Source: Ascaphus truei
Lineage: Eukaryota; Chordata; Amphibia; Anura; Ascaphidae
DNA: 64,000 nt
Direction of reading: 5' to 3'
Assembly: GCA_036426205.1 (NCBI GenBank)
Contig: CM071573.1
Location: 70,904,382 to 70,968,381 of the forward strand
Shown in pieces: positions 10,932 to 25,900 of this stretch (position 1 is the stretch's first letter; each line of letters begins with the position of its first letter). Both the position numbers and the translations under genes were made by a program. The notes beneath the pieces were generated by a model. That model was not told the origin of the DNA. It was given only the letters and a program-made list of their open reading frames with translations, and did not search any database.

Positions 10932-13900
10932 CTGTGATGTAAAAATAATAAAAACAGTAAAAAAAAACAAATGTACAGATTAAGAACTAAAATGATTATA
11001 CCTGCCAAGTCACTCCAAGTTCAAGTGTGACTGTGACCCACGCTCGTTTTTCTTCACGTTCTACTCTGTTATATCATTACCAATGGCAAATAGCCAAAAG
11101 ACTAGCCATGTGGTTATCATACCTCTTGGTCCTGTAGACTTGGTTTGAGTCAGCCACCAGACATTTTATTGACATGGAAATTAGGTACATTCATCTGTGT
11201 ACAAGTGCATTGCTTAGTTCTAAAAAAAAACCTGGTGTGACTGGTAGTCTTTGAAGAGAAGTTTCTAAACCACTGGAATAGCAAATGGGAATGGAAAGCA
11301 AGAATAGAACAATAACACAAAAGGGAAAAAGTTATGAACTAGGGGACAGACTCGGGCTGACCCACTGGATTACAGGGGAAATTCCTGGGAGACAATGGTA
11401 TCAGGTGTGTCCAAACTGACCAAGCATCCTGAAATGATAGGGAGAGTCACATACTGTAATCATGGGTAGACTTGGGATTCTGACCGAATCTCCCACATCA
11501 ATTTATCTGTAAGTGCGGCTGCTGGGAGAGTCAGTCTGCTCAGTGTCGATCAGTGTATGTATGTATGTATGTATGTGTATATGCATGAGTGAATACATGT
11601 ATGAGCCTGTGTATGTATGAATGCAACCCCTATTATAACCTCATTATCTGTTATGACCCTATTGTGTGACCTGACTACCTGTGTTTAACCCTGTGGACCC
11701 CCAAACAGTGATTAGGATAGATGCCAACATCAAAAGCAGAGTAGCACAGAATTAAGTATGCAGCAGAGAATTGGGAATCCCCGTCCAATAAATAACAGTG
11801 TCAGCCAAAAACAGCCAACAGCTACAATATTAATCAAAACAAATTTACTTGTTCACATAAGAGCTTTTTAGACATAAGCAACACACAGCACATTTTCACA
11901 AAACAAACTGCTGGACAGTTTTTAAATAATTGAAACAGTTTGGAAACAAACTATGCAATCAGGGTGAAAACCAAAAACTAAAGCTACTGTACTTTGCAAA
12001 AGAAAGCCATAGAAAAACAGTGGGATGGCACCGTTAAATGCAGTGCTGATAGCACCATATATGTTATTGCTCACACATAACAGGTAACAAGCTGCTTGGT
12101 AAAAGAAAAAGGTCTCTCTTGTTAGTGAGTTGTTATGGTGTTGCTGCTGAATGTGGTATTACAAGTGACACAAAACAAGACATAACAGAATTAAATAATT
12201 ATATGTTTTGTAGCATTGCCACTCCCTGCGTATAGTATGTTGCCAGCATAATACGTCCTATGTCCTTAAGTCACAAGGATCTAGCAGTAGGATTCACACA
12301 TCAGTGCTATCACCATATGACTACAATTCCTCTTACTTGCTATAGTATTTACACAATGAATCCATTCCTACTTACTGTCATTCCATCGATTTTGAACAGT
12401 GCCAGTGCCTGGGCATTTGTGTTCTGATCGAACCTGTAGGTCAGCTGGTTCAGATTATCGATGGAGCGGGCTTGAACCCGAACCACTTCGGTACCCGTGG
12501 CAATATTCTCTATTATCACTGCCTCGTAGGCAGCGCTGGAAAACTGAACCACCTCATCCGGCTCATTCATCAAGGTGACATAGATGGTACAGAAACCACG
12601 GTTATTAGGGGGTGCCTGGTCCGTGGCTGACACATTCATATAATAGGTGGTTTTAGTCTCATAGTCTAGGTAATCGATGGTGGTAAGTAGGCCGGTGCTT
12701 TCATCAATCTCAAACTTCCCATCTGAGCCAGATATAAGCTTATAAATCACCAGCCCCCCGTCACCTGTACGGAGGATGAAAAGCGTCATTAGACTGCATA
12801 GAAATCAAAGATATTCCAGAAGTTCCAAAAGTAATCAACACATGTCCAGAACTTTCTCACTACAGCTTTCTGAGTTGTCAAAAAAAAAAATAGGTCAACT
12901 TAAGTTCACAGGCCCAAATCCTTGCAAGGCTATTTGATGATGATGATGATGATAAATGATCGGTGGGGAAGCAGCAGCAACATGCAATTTGAAGAGCTGT
13001 AGTAGTTATATTGGTCCAGAAGATATGTAAGGGTGTATGGGGATTTGTTGCAGGTTATGATACTTCCTATCAACAGAGTTCTTCATAGATGTAGTTTTAC
13101 ACACAAAAAAAACAAACAGATTTATCTCCATCATATGTACTGTCACACTATACATTTGAACGAAGACTTGTGATGTCTCTGGAATATGTGTAGCCTCTTT
13201 GTTACCGCTCCATTTGTTAAAAAAATACTCCTATTGATGCACTACTATCAAGTATCACGGCACGCTACAGACCTACACATTTACATTGAGATAGAAGAGA
13301 AAGGTTGTATGATCAGAGCCAATCAAAAAGTCTGAAGCAGGTAGGTAATTCACTGAGAACACACAGGGTACACTGTGGAAAGAAAGAGCAGCCAACTTCT
13401 TTGTGTACGGTTGGTTTAGCTCATCATCAATCCTGGGTACTGTGGCTTCTAAAACAACCGGGTTTTTTTTCAGTGAAGGGAGAATAGGGTGGGCAGCAGA
13501 TACTGTATATGACTCTTTTGGTTTCCTTTATATATATATTTGGATTCTTCTCTGAGAATATAATAGAGTTATCTGCTATTGTATTTCAGGTGAATTAGCT
13601 TGTTAATAAACCAATGACAAAAGAACAGTTCAACCAATGTTTGGGTGGTGTGTCCTACATACCCGTGTCTCGATCTGTCGCTCGCACGACCGTGACAGAG
13701 GTCCCGATGCCTGCGGTTTCTCGCAGGCCCAAGCGAGTATATTGCTGCTGGGTGAACATGGGCAGCTCATCATTAACATCTTCCACATAGACAATCACCT
13801 AATGGAAAGGCACATCAACAAGTGAAAAGCCTGGTATTATCACAGTACTGGGATATGGGACAGAATCATTGGTACAGATCGATCCATAAACTGGCTGTTA

Positions 13901-16900
13901 GGACCATATCTACTTAGAAGTCCTAAGCTGTAAGGCACTGTTCAGTCCATTCAATGGTAAGGCACCTTACAACTTAGCACCACTTAGTAAATATGAGCCA
14001 AAGTGACTTGTCCAAGGTCACAGGGAGCTGGCGCTTTATCTTTCCCTGTTCGAGGTTGGTGCCTTAACCACTAGCCCATTCCTTCTCTGTCATGCACCAT
14101 GGTTGATATATTCCCATTTCAAGCAATGTTTGCCATTTGCAAAAGGTTGGAATCATAAATCATTTGAGATATATTTATGATTCAGATCAAAACGAGTCCA
14201 AGTAGTTACGGGTGTTCTTCCAAAGTTGATATAACTGTTAGCAAAATGCTGACTCTTAACAACATTTTTTACAACTAATATTAACCACTTCAGTGTTGGT
14301 TCTGGAGGGGTACGCAGAGATTAATATAAGTGTACTGCTCTAGAAAGGCCGTTAACACTCAAAAGAACAAACGTAGCCAGGAGCTCTTAAACATCTTCTC
14401 CAGCCACATCAAGTGTTAGAAATAACCAATGCATTTGCTAACATGCTAATACACCTACTGTAATTGAGATCCCTAAATGGGATGTTCATTGGTAATCAAA
14501 AATCTATGTTCGGCTCAGCGCCCCATGGGTACAGTAGGTTTCAGAGCCACTGAACAAAGCCATTGATGTTGCTTGGCATTGATTTTTAAATTACTATTCC
14601 ATGCAATTCCATGCAATGCCTGCAATGCGTTTTTGGCACATTCAGTATTGGCGGGTTATGCTATAAAATCAATTATCTTATGGTTTTTTGCATGCTATAA
14701 CATTACTTATTTACTTTGTTTTTGGAGAGGCATTAGTGAGGAGTAATTGGGTCAGCGGAATGACACCAGCACAATGTGACTTCATGCATGTCACCATCTG
14801 TTGGATAATGGGAAGGTTTACTGATGCAGATCACTGTCATTGGTTTGATTATCTATCATTTAACTCGTGTTTATGTTAAGATGAATTATTTACTTTTAAT
14901 TCCAGTTACGGTACTGGGTGATACAGGAACATTACAGGTTTATGAAACATTCTCTTAAATAGAATATCTTGCTCTGGCCTTCCATAGCACAAACAACTTT
15001 AAAATCAGGTTAAGAGACGGTGTACCTTCCTGTTTATGAGGATTATGCTCTTAAACACACTTTGATCAATTTTTACATCCATGGATTAGTACAGTGGTAG
15101 CGCAAAGTGGGGGGTGCGACCCCCAGGGCGGCGCGAGATTACCGGCGGGGGGCGCGGGGTTTACAGAGGCCCCGCGCGTTTCCCAAAGGCACTTAAATTA
15201 AGTGCCGGGGGAGCTGCAGGGCCTCTGTAAACACTACTTACCTTGATTCAGTCAGCATCTGGAGACGCGTTGCCATGTCAAATGACGCCGCGGGGTCATG
15301 TGACGTCATGTTGCTATGGCAAGGAGGAGGGAGGGGGCGCGCGGAGAGGAGGACATCGGGCAGGGGGGCGCAGGGAAAAAAGTTTGCGCCCCCCTGGATT
15401 AGTACATTGATTTCACCTTACCCTTACAGAACTTCTCATGGGTCCTTGGTCACTGTTGTAAGCTTCTACCACCAAAACATGGGATGAATTGGTCTCTCTG
15501 TCTAGAGGTTGGGTGCCCCGCATAACTAGTCCCGTGCTGACATCAATTCGGAAATTGTTTTTGCTATTTCCTATCAACAAAAAAAATTATAAAATGTATT
15601 TCAAATACATCTATATTACCAATATCAATGGCTTATCCCAGTATTGCATAGGATACATGAGCATACATCTTGTTCCATTGGAGGGCATTGATAGATCACA
15701 ATGACATCACTGCAAACCATTAATGGGTTGGAATATTAACCATTCTCCTGCAAAAGGGGTGAGAAGTGACGCAAGACCAGCTGACGCCAATGATTGTGAG
15801 CAAACGTTTTCTGTCTCAACCGCTCATCAGCACAGATTCTAGTTATTCTCTTGTCTTTCCCTTCCGACGTCTCTCCTGTTGGTAACTTCTCTATTTGCAG
15901 TGTAAGCCTGAGTACTCTAGACATGCTGTGGTTGTTAAACATGAAAATAGGGAAGCCCTTTGTGTACTTGTTTTGTAAATGTTTGGAAACTGTGCGAAAA
16001 CATAGCTGTCATAGGAACTGTGTTCTTGGCAAGATTACATTTTTCACTTAATAATGATCTTTCTATTATAAGGTTGTCAGTGGATGCAGTGTGGTATGCA
16101 ATATAATTTACAGTATAGGTTTAAAAATTACAGGCACAGTAAATCCCTGTGTTCAAGAGCTTACAATCATCTTTTAATGCTACCATTGCATTGCAAATAA
16201 ATACAAAGGATGGGGGGGGGAGGGTGAGGGGGGGACAACTCCGGTTCTCAAGGGCCACCAACAGGTCAGGTTTCAAGATATACCCTGCTTCAGCACAGGT
16301 GTCTCAAGCAGTGGCTCAGTCTTCAACTGAGCACCTCTGCTTAAGCAGGGATGTCTTTAAAACCTGACCTGTTGATGGCCCTTGGGGTCTGGAGTTGCCC
16401 ACCCCTGACGTAGGAAGCCCTCCCGTAACCAAGTAGGTTTCTAATCATATGAATCCTTTTACGCTGCTTCACGATAATATTTTGTTGTAGCCAGCAGCAA
16501 ATGGGCTCATATCAGTTTGTTTGTTTTTTGCTACTGCAAAGAGGGATGAGTCTTGTACAAAAAGGTGCTTGGTTTTGGACTCATTACTTAAAATGTTAAA
16601 TTTGCACAACTGGCATGCACAGGTGAGCATTGGAAGATGAGAGGAAACCATGAACGGGTCATTCTTTTACTGTGTATGTATATCTTTATTTATATAGCGC
16701 CATTAATGTACTTAGTGCTTCACAGCAGTAATACACGTAACAATCATATAAATAACAAAATAATACAAATAACACATAAAGGGGAGAAGTGCTTCAGGCA
16801 TAAAAGTAACATTTCGGAAGAGGAGTCCCTGCTCCGAAGAGCTTACAATCAAATTAGTAAGTTGGAAGAACGTAGAGAGACAGTAGGAAGGTGTTCTGGT

Positions 16901-19900
16901 AAGTGAGTCTGTAAGGAGCCATGGCTTATGTATGAGGTGTAACGTATCAGCCACAGAGCTACTCATATGCTTCATTAAGGAGGTGGGATTTAAGATGGGT
17001 CTTAAAGGTAGATAGAGAGGGTGCTAGTCGGATATTGAGGGGAAGGGCATTCCAGAGGTGTGGGGCAGTCAGTGAGAAGGGTTTAATGCGGGAAAGGGCT
17101 TTAGATACAAAAGGGGTAGAGACGACATCCTTGATCAGAACGCAAGAGTTGGGATGGTGTATACTGTAGCGAGAAATTAGGGCTGAGATGTAAGGAGGAG
17201 CAGAAGAGTGTAAAGCTTTGAAAGTGAGGAGGAGCATTAAGTGTGCGATACGGGATTTGATAGGAAGCCAAGAGAGGGATTACAGCAGGGGAGGCGCTGA
17301 GACAGGTTTAGGAAAGAGTAGAGTGATTCTATCAGCAGTGTTTAGGATAGATTGTAGGGGAGACAGGTGAGAGTCAGGAAGGCCGGACAGCAGGAGGTTA
17401 CAGTAATTGAGGCAGGAGAGAATGAGGGCCCGAGTCAGAGTTTTAGCAGTCGAGCAACAGAGGAAAGGTCGTATCTTTGTAATATTGCAGAGGAAAAAAA
17501 TGACAGGTTTTAGCTACCTTTAGAATGTGAGAGGAGAATGTGAGAGAGATGTCGATTGTGTTATATTCTTGAAGTAGACTATACAGGAGCCTGATTGCAA
17601 GATGCCTACAAACCAACGTGGTGGAAGAAGTTGAAGGCATTGGTGTTCCATTGGGCATGAGGCTATTGACATCCACTACTGGGATCCATCTACTTACCAC
17701 TGACAATTCGATACCACACTCTGCCGTTCTCCCCTTCATCTGCATCAGTGGCTTCCAACTTGAAAAAATAAATAAAAATTATCACATAAGAAAATTTATT
17801 TTTAACGGCTGAAAAGGGAGTTTTTCCAAATGTTGCCTTCAGTTCTGCATTTGTGTTTAGAATTCATTGTGCAACCTTGATTTTGATAAATGGATGTAAA
17901 ATGTGAAGAGGTTACAGTTTCACCAGCACTTGCTTGTAACAAACACACTTTGAAGGGTTTACGCCTGTATACTATGTATTGTGGGAAGAATGGGCACTAT
18001 AGGCAGGTGAAATGGTCAGCAGTCTCTGCTCACCTCTAAGGACTATTTGGGAGTCACAGGCTGAAAATGGTATTTGAATGGAAAAGTACTGTTTTTTTTA
18101 TTATTGAGAATGAATTTAATTCTCTGAGGCTGTTTATGCTAAAAACCTGTGACTGATTCATGAAAAGAAATACAGGAGAAAAGTGTGTGCAAAAATGTAT
18201 GGGACGAAGACTTATCCACATAGCCCCATTGTACTTAACACCGGGATTTAACAAGACTTTAGTTAGGTCATTCCTAAATATGGCTTCCGTCCAGACCCTA
18301 AAACATGGGTGTTCATAAAGAGGAGAGAGATACGTGTTGTATAAAGGCTGTGGTTGAGGAAGTATAGAAGTCACTTGATTCTCTAGTAGTCTGTCTGTCG
18401 CCACCCTTAGGTAAGAGATACTTAATGTGAGTCATGCTATTTTAGTGCTAACATAACATGGCGTTAAGCTTATGCTCAGGGTCGCACAGATTTCCTGGGG
18501 TAAAGCACAGTTCTGACCGTGTTACGAGCCCCATTTCACACCTCGTGGGCCCCCTCTATTTCTCTCCCTCTTGCCATCTATTTCTCTCCCCTCTGTCTCA
18601 CCTCTCACTATCCCCCCTCAATCAATTACCCCACTCTCACAATCCCTGCCCCCCGCCTCACATGTATTTGTCTCCCCTGCTTCTCACTCTTACTCCCTCT
18701 TTTCCTCACTCACCCCCTCTCTCCTCTCACCCCCCCTGCATCAATTACCCCAATTAAACTACTCTCACTCACTTCCTCCCCCCACACAATATATACTAAA
18801 AAAAACCCCAATGCAAAAAACTTCCCACCCCAAATACATATTAAAAATATCCCCACCCCCCAAAATACATACGTATAAAACAAACCCCAATGCATCCAAA
18901 AAAATGACCCCAATACATATAAAACCCACCCCAATGCATCTAAAAATATACCCCAATACATATAAAACCCACCCCAATAAATCTAAAAAAAAGACCCCAA
19001 TACATCTAAGAGACCACAAAGACCCCAATGCATCTAAAAAAAAGACCCCAATGCATCTAAAAAATAACCCAATACATCTAAACAAGACCCCACTGCATAT
19101 AAAAAAAGACCCCAATGCATCTAAAAAAAAACCCCAATACATCTAAACAAGACCCCAATGCATATTAAAAAAAGACCCCAATGCGCATGTAGCCATGTTT
19201 TCCCCATGGCTACTAAACTTCTCTGCCTAACACGTAAGCCCTGGTACCAAATTTAGAGTTGTTCTTGTTGTTGTAGAAGTGTGGAGCCAGGGCTCTGGTT
19301 CACCTTCTATACCTTCCCTGAGGGGAGGGGGATCATATACCCCATACTCCCTCAGGGAGCATGGGAGACAAGGAGAGACTCCTGGGGCCTCAAGCTCCTT
19401 GGGTTGGCTCCAGGGACCACAGAAGAAGAAGATCTGCTGTATTATGTCAATGTGCTGTGCAACAAGAATAAAGACTACAAGTTATATTTTACTCCTGCCT
19501 GAGGCTGCAGTCTTTCAGGGGAGGCAAAGAGGTTTTACTGCAGGGACTGCACCTATCCATGATAGGCCCTGTTGGAATGGAAGCGCTGCACTGTATAGAA
19601 AGAACCCAAAAATCCGAAAACCTGTCAAGTTCTCCCCAACAACATCGGCGGAAGCTCAGTGCTCCTAAGAGCAGGTGAGCAGAATTACACCGGTAACCAG
19701 ATCCAAATCTCCCTTCGGGTGGGGGAAAAGGGGTTACACATGTAGCACCTTTCCCCACCCTAAGTGAGATCATATAGCTACCGGTGTATTCTGGTGCATA
19801 TCTGTTTGGTAGAACAGAAGGCCTGAGATCTCCGCGGTGATATAGGGAGACATCAGGACAGGCTATCAAGGATGGTTCGGCAGTCAGCGAAGCTCCTCCA

Positions 19901-22900
19901 GCCCAGGAGGATCCTGGTGCAGCCAGGATGAAACTCATAGACAACTCTTCTTGGTATTCACACTCCAGACATCAGAACGGAGAGGGTATAACTGGGGTTT
20001 ATTGGGTACATCATAGATATTACAGGTTCCATTCCCTGAAGGCAGTACCCCGGGCTTGTGGCCCTGAGCACCCCTCCTCAGCATACCTTACCCCCTAACA
20101 GGGCAAGGACTCAGCCCACTGCTGTGTCCTCATAGCAGGAAGGGCAGCACAGAATGAACTCCCAGAACCCTTAGGCTGAGTCCATGCTGCCGCAGACCGC
20201 CCAGAGGGGTCCGCACGCGGCACAATCAAGTCCCTTAAAACATTGATCGTGCCCATAGACAGCGCGGGTGCGCGCAAAAGCAGGAAGGTGGGTGCGTTGC
20301 GCGAGAAATCAGTTGAAACTGATTTCTCGCCGCGATGGGCAGGTCACGTGAGCGGTTCAGCCAATGAGGATGAACCAGCTCCGTGACACCCCTAGACTCA
20401 CCCCCCATGGCGCATCTAGCATGGCCAAAAAACACACCCACTCCACGTGCTCGGATGCAAGCTGTATGGACCCAGCCTTACTCTAACCTCTAGGGGGAAA
20501 CCCCCTCCGTCCCAGGGGAGTGGCTTTTAAGCCGGCCTCCTACCAGTCATAGGCCCCCATTGTAATACCAGGCTACTCCTGAACTTTATTAGGTAACACA
20601 CATATAACAATACAACCAGGCCCTGCAGGAATTGCTCCCAACACTGCCCACTCTTTACTGGGACTTACAGTACTAGAGGGGCCAGAGAATTAGTAGCCTA
20701 AGGGGGCTTGGCTACACACATATTAAAAAAGACCCCAATACAACTAAAAAAAAAAGAGACCCCCATACATCTAAAAAAAAAAAAGCAGTTGCCGCTGGGC
20801 CCTGGCTCTCCTCACCTGCAGGCCTCTTCCTCTCTCTGCCTCACGCTGGGCCCTGGCTCTCCTCACCTGCAGGCCTCTTCCTCTCTCTGCCTCACGCTGG
20901 GCCCTGGCTCTCCTCACCCGCAGGCCTCTTCCTCTCTCTGCCTCACGCTGGGTCCTGGCTCTCCTCACCCGCAGGCCTCTTCCTCTCTCTGCCTGACGCT
21001 GGGCCCTGGCTCTCCTCACCCGCAGGCCTCTTCCTCTCTCTGCCTCACGCTGGGCCCTGGCTCTCCTCACCCGCAGGCCTCTTCCTCTCTCTGCCTCACG
21101 CTGGGCCCTCTGACTTCAGTGCACACCGAGCCTCCACTCAAGCCCCCGCACGCCGGAAGCTGGGCCATGCTTACTCCCGGCGCACCGACATCAGAGAGGC
21201 CAGTCACCCGCTGACGTCAGAACACTTGTCCCTTCTGTCCCCCCTGTCAGTGGCCCTGCCTGTGCTAATAAGATGCACAACAGCCATTGTTTTTTCATAT
21301 TATCAAATAATTGAAACTCAGGGAAAACAACGTCCATGAATGATTTTGATAATGTCTTGGTAATAGCACAGACCTTTTGGGATCTGGGCCTGAGTGTGTT
21401 CCTTTTTACTTCCAATCCTCCATGGTTTTTTCTTGCTACCTTACACAGCTTGCACATCAAGGTCTGTTTGACCTTTTGGACTCATCAGCTTGAGTTTGGT
21501 TGCTCACTTTGTTTGTGAAGGTGCTTGTGATTAACAACCTAAGGTTATGCTGGATAGAAAGCGATAAAACCCCTCCATGCTGTACACAGGAAACTCATGA
21601 GTTCATGTGTAATCCTCTCTGCCCGGCTTCCGAGCGAGGTTACATCGGTGCTGTGTGTATATGGTACTCCACATGGGTTGCCTTGACTTAGGGTGCTGGC
21701 ATTTGTGCGGCTGGGGTAGCAAGGTTGTGAAATAATGAGCGCTAGGAACTTTTACAGTACAACCGTTATTTATTCGTGTCCCCAACTCAGAGACCGCTCA
21801 GACATACATTGACACGTTGTACAGAGTTTGATACAAAGACATACATGAATACTTCTCATTCATCTGTGCCACTCTTAACACTTAGGCTGGGTCCATAGAG
21901 GTGGAAGCTGCGCTCCTCCGTGCTGACGCTGAGGCTCGCCTGCTCGGTCAGGAGCGATTCCATGGACTGGCAGGCGAGCCAGCGTGCGCGATTGGGTAGG
22001 CAGGACTGAGGCGGGGAAGGTGGGGCAGTGACGTCGCTGGGCCAATAGCCTGCGAAGCGCCGACGTCAACGTCACGGCGTCGACGTCACAATGTTGACGT
22101 CATGACGCTGCTTCGCGCTGATTGGGTGTTTTCAGCCGACAGCGCGCTGAGAAACAGTTTCGGCTGTCGGCTGAAAATCCCTGCGTCTCAGCACTCCTGC
22201 GGACGCTCGCGGGAGCCCCCTCTCAAGACATCCACCCTAAGGATGACGGGGCTCATCGCGGAGCATCCTCACGGCTCAGCGCGGCTTCCCACCCTATGGA
22301 CCCAGCCTTAGATGGATGTACTCTGATTTCATTTCTTAGGTAGTTGTGGGACTCGGCCCCCCATGTCTCTCCTCTTTAGATAGTGATCAGACTACTCAAG
22401 GCCTCTATGGGAAATCCTGATAGGCCTCATGGTGCTTGACCAATAACTTGCTGTATTTGGAAACGGCCACTTCCACACACAGCATGATGAGGAACATTAG
22501 TGCTGATCCGCGGATAGAGCTGATCAGATGGCACCCAGAGGCCCTCTTTTCTTGAGACCCTCTATGGCGTGCCGTATTCCGCTTACCCAAACTGTAAAGG
22601 ACCCTTTTTCCATCGTTAGGGGCTCCTTACTTGAGGGGTACTGTCCCTATCTACAACATAACAAACAGGGGGGCTTAGTCTATGCTATCACCTTATTAAT
22701 ATTCCCATCTACACTCCCCGAGGCTCCGCTCCTTTGGAGCTCCGGGAACGTGACGTTCCACAACAGTCCCTCCTCCTTAAATACCCCTGCGTGACGTATA
22801 GATTCCCATAGCAACCAAGGTGTGGCCCAGTATAGACCAGTATTGCTAGTAACCATTTAGGAGGGGGATACATATGTATTTTACACAAGACCTGCTTTAC

Positions 22901-25900
22901 CAAGCAACAATTATTGTTCAGAAGGCTTTATACAGCAACGCGATCATTTAAAAGGGCATATTATTATTATTATTATATCATGTTTATGGGATAAAATAGA
23001 CTAGAAACATGATATAACAAAATATATCTTGATAGCATCAATGTAGCTCAGAGGGCAGGTCTTGTATGCAATCTGGAAAGACATGTAGCACAGGACTCTG
23101 AAGAGTATACAGGCAGAGAAGGGGTCAGGTACAGCTCTAAACAGACAAAATGAGTCGTTCCTCTTCTCAGTGAGGAACCAATACAAGGTCATTTGCAGGC
23201 AGTACAAGATAACAAATGAGCACATTCAAAATGTTATGTGCTGCCCTCTGGTGTCCAGCTTGGTACATAACCGTAGTGAAAAATCCTTGTTTATAATACG
23301 ATGAATCAAATATTTTTTTTCCACCATACAAACACCATAGTGTTATAGTAATTATTGCATAGTTTATCAAATATATTGTGGTGTATGTAGAGCCTAACAA
23401 GGAGGCAAAGAAATAACGTCTATTGGTTACTAAATCCACCAGCTCATTAAAATTATAGGTTGACAAGGTTCGGATGTTAATCTGATTCTCAGAAGAAAGA
23501 AAATAATGCTGAACATAGAGGCACAGTTTGATCACATTATAAAAGGGGTATTCCTCCGTAACCTCCTATTACATTATCAAGCATAGCCAGGTGGTGCACA
23601 CAGGCCAAAACCGTTACAAAGCGGTTTCATACGATTGTCAAGACAAGTTTACGCCACCTCAGACCTGGCAGAGTTTTTGACACATATACAAGGTACAAAA
23701 GTGATGCACAGAGATGCAGAGTTTGATACATCTCATTACAATCTGTAGTATATAACTCCCCCCTATCTCCTCCTACTGCCCCTCTCCAAATCGCAAGGTG
23801 GCGCAAAACACAGAGCAAAGACATACATTCTGATACATCGACGCAAACAGACACAAGATGAGAATAATGCAATTTGCGTTCATTTTGCTCCAAACTTGCT
23901 ATGATACATCTCCCCCACCTAATCCCTCTTCTGTTTCACAGGATGAGAACCCGTGAGTTACCCGGAGTTCAACTGCATTACTTTTAGATCTGGGGACCCG
24001 CTGGTTCCAGAGATACTACCCAGAAAATGTACCCCTGTACATTTGGTTTTTTTACATCCTGGTTTTTAAATGTCCTGCGTCACACGGACCAATATGCCGA
24101 TGTTATAAATACATTCTAATAATAATGACTACGATAGGGGATGTGAAAACGTGGATACAAAGACAGGCAGAAGGTGACACACATCTTTAACGTGAAACGC
24201 ACAACGTGCAAATGATAAAAACAGCTTAGTGTTATTAGTATACAATACGTAACGCCGGAGCGTGAACGGAAATAAAATGTTGCATATTTATTTGAAATTG
24301 TACGTTTATCACCTTGTGCAAGAAATGCTTAACAGGGGCACTGACAGAAGGAATACAACAGGCAAAATGTCGTAAAACACAAAGGTTCGTACGTGTCGCA
24401 AAAGGGCTTTTTGGTTGCACAGCTGGAGCAGGGAAATCTCATTTTAAATTGTTCTTGTACTAACCAGATATGTATTTTTTGGGGGGTGGGGCACACAGAC
24501 TGTTTGGCGTACAGATATTAATGGTATATACTAAAAGATACTGTTTCTGTATGTCAAAAAAAAAGTAGGAAGTGCGTCAAAATCGTTCACCAAACTCAAC
24601 TTGGTGTAAACTTTAAAAAGTCTAAATGGCGCTAGTGCAGATAGAATGCGTGGCTCTGTATGAACCAAAAAGCCGTTAACGAAATGTATTATTTTCTGAG
24701 CTTGACTATTATAAATAATATTACACTAATAATTAATATTTACTAATACTAGTTCTAAGTAAAAAAAAATACATATAATTCTGTGTAGCCCCCTTTCCCT
24801 ATGCCTAAGGGAACTACGCGGGTGACTGCGCGTGCTGCTGTTCCTGTCTGCCCACAGGAGGCCTGAGCCTCCACCTCTGGGAGCCTGGGGTGAGCTCATT
24901 CTCCTTGCGTGCAGCGCCTCCACCCATGAGGGATCCGAGCAGCGCGGGATAACCCCTCACAGGAACCAATACACAGTAATGAGTAATACTCCAAACTAAG
25001 GTTTACTGCAGGGGAGCACAAACTTTTTGAGCTGCGCCCCCCTGCCAGCTCCCCTTCGCCCCCGCGCTCCCCCCTCACCTTGTTTGCGGCGTCAACTGAC
25101 GCCGCGGGGTCACATGATGTGTTTCTATGGAGACGGCCGTGTGACATCACCACGCATGACACTGCCGTTGCCATGGCGACGCGTCACAGCGAATGAAACA
25201 AGGTAAGTGTTTAGTGTTGCAGAGGCCTCACACGATCCCCCGGCATTTAATTAAATGCCTCGTGAAAGAGCGTGGGGCCTCTGCAAGTGCCCGCGACCCC
25301 CCCAAAAAAATCCAGCGCCCCCACTTTGCGCACTGCTGGTTTACTGTATACACATACTAACACATACAATAACGGCAATAACCTTACCCACAATATACAC
25401 CCAAATGACCCAACACGTGGTGGTTCCCCCAAAGTACTGTGGGTGCTGTGACACCAATACCCCTGGTGTCCTGTCCCAGCAATTCCCACCCAAGTTTGAG
25501 GTAGCGCTACACCCTGTGGATGTTGGTGCACGTTGGGTACTCCATTACCCAGGGGCTGCTTGGCGTAGTGAGTTGGAGCGGGTCCCACGCAGCGGGGCTT
25601 CCAACACAAATCCCCTCTCTCCTAAGGGGTCCAGATGCTCCAGCCAGAGGTTCTCACAAAATGTCTATGGAGCCTGTAACCTGGTCCCAGGCCGCAGGGC
25701 ACAGCGTGGCCGTCCGGTCACTGGTGCAACGGTACTAGTAAGGGGAAGAGTCCCTATCTGGGGCCTTCCCTACAATACTACTTCGCTAGTGTCTCAGGGC
25801 CTGTCTGGGGCCTAGGGGCAGAGTTCTGGCCTAGTCCAGGGGCTACTGGCACCCTGGACGCATCCGTCCACTCTGCCGATCCTGGGAGACTGACCCGCAG

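Noticed and set aside
16959..17237. Minus-strand open frame that could look like a host gene
   Set aside because: Its motifs are those of an L2-group reverse transcriptase C-terminus, so it is a LINE fragment.
18571..19146. 191-residue plus-strand frame
   Set aside because: It covers a pyrimidine tract and the CCCCAAT minisatellite; composition explains it.
20708..21214. 168-residue plus-strand frame with repeated [13 protein letters not shown]
   Set aside because: It is the 51-bp minisatellite read through; the minus strand is equally open.
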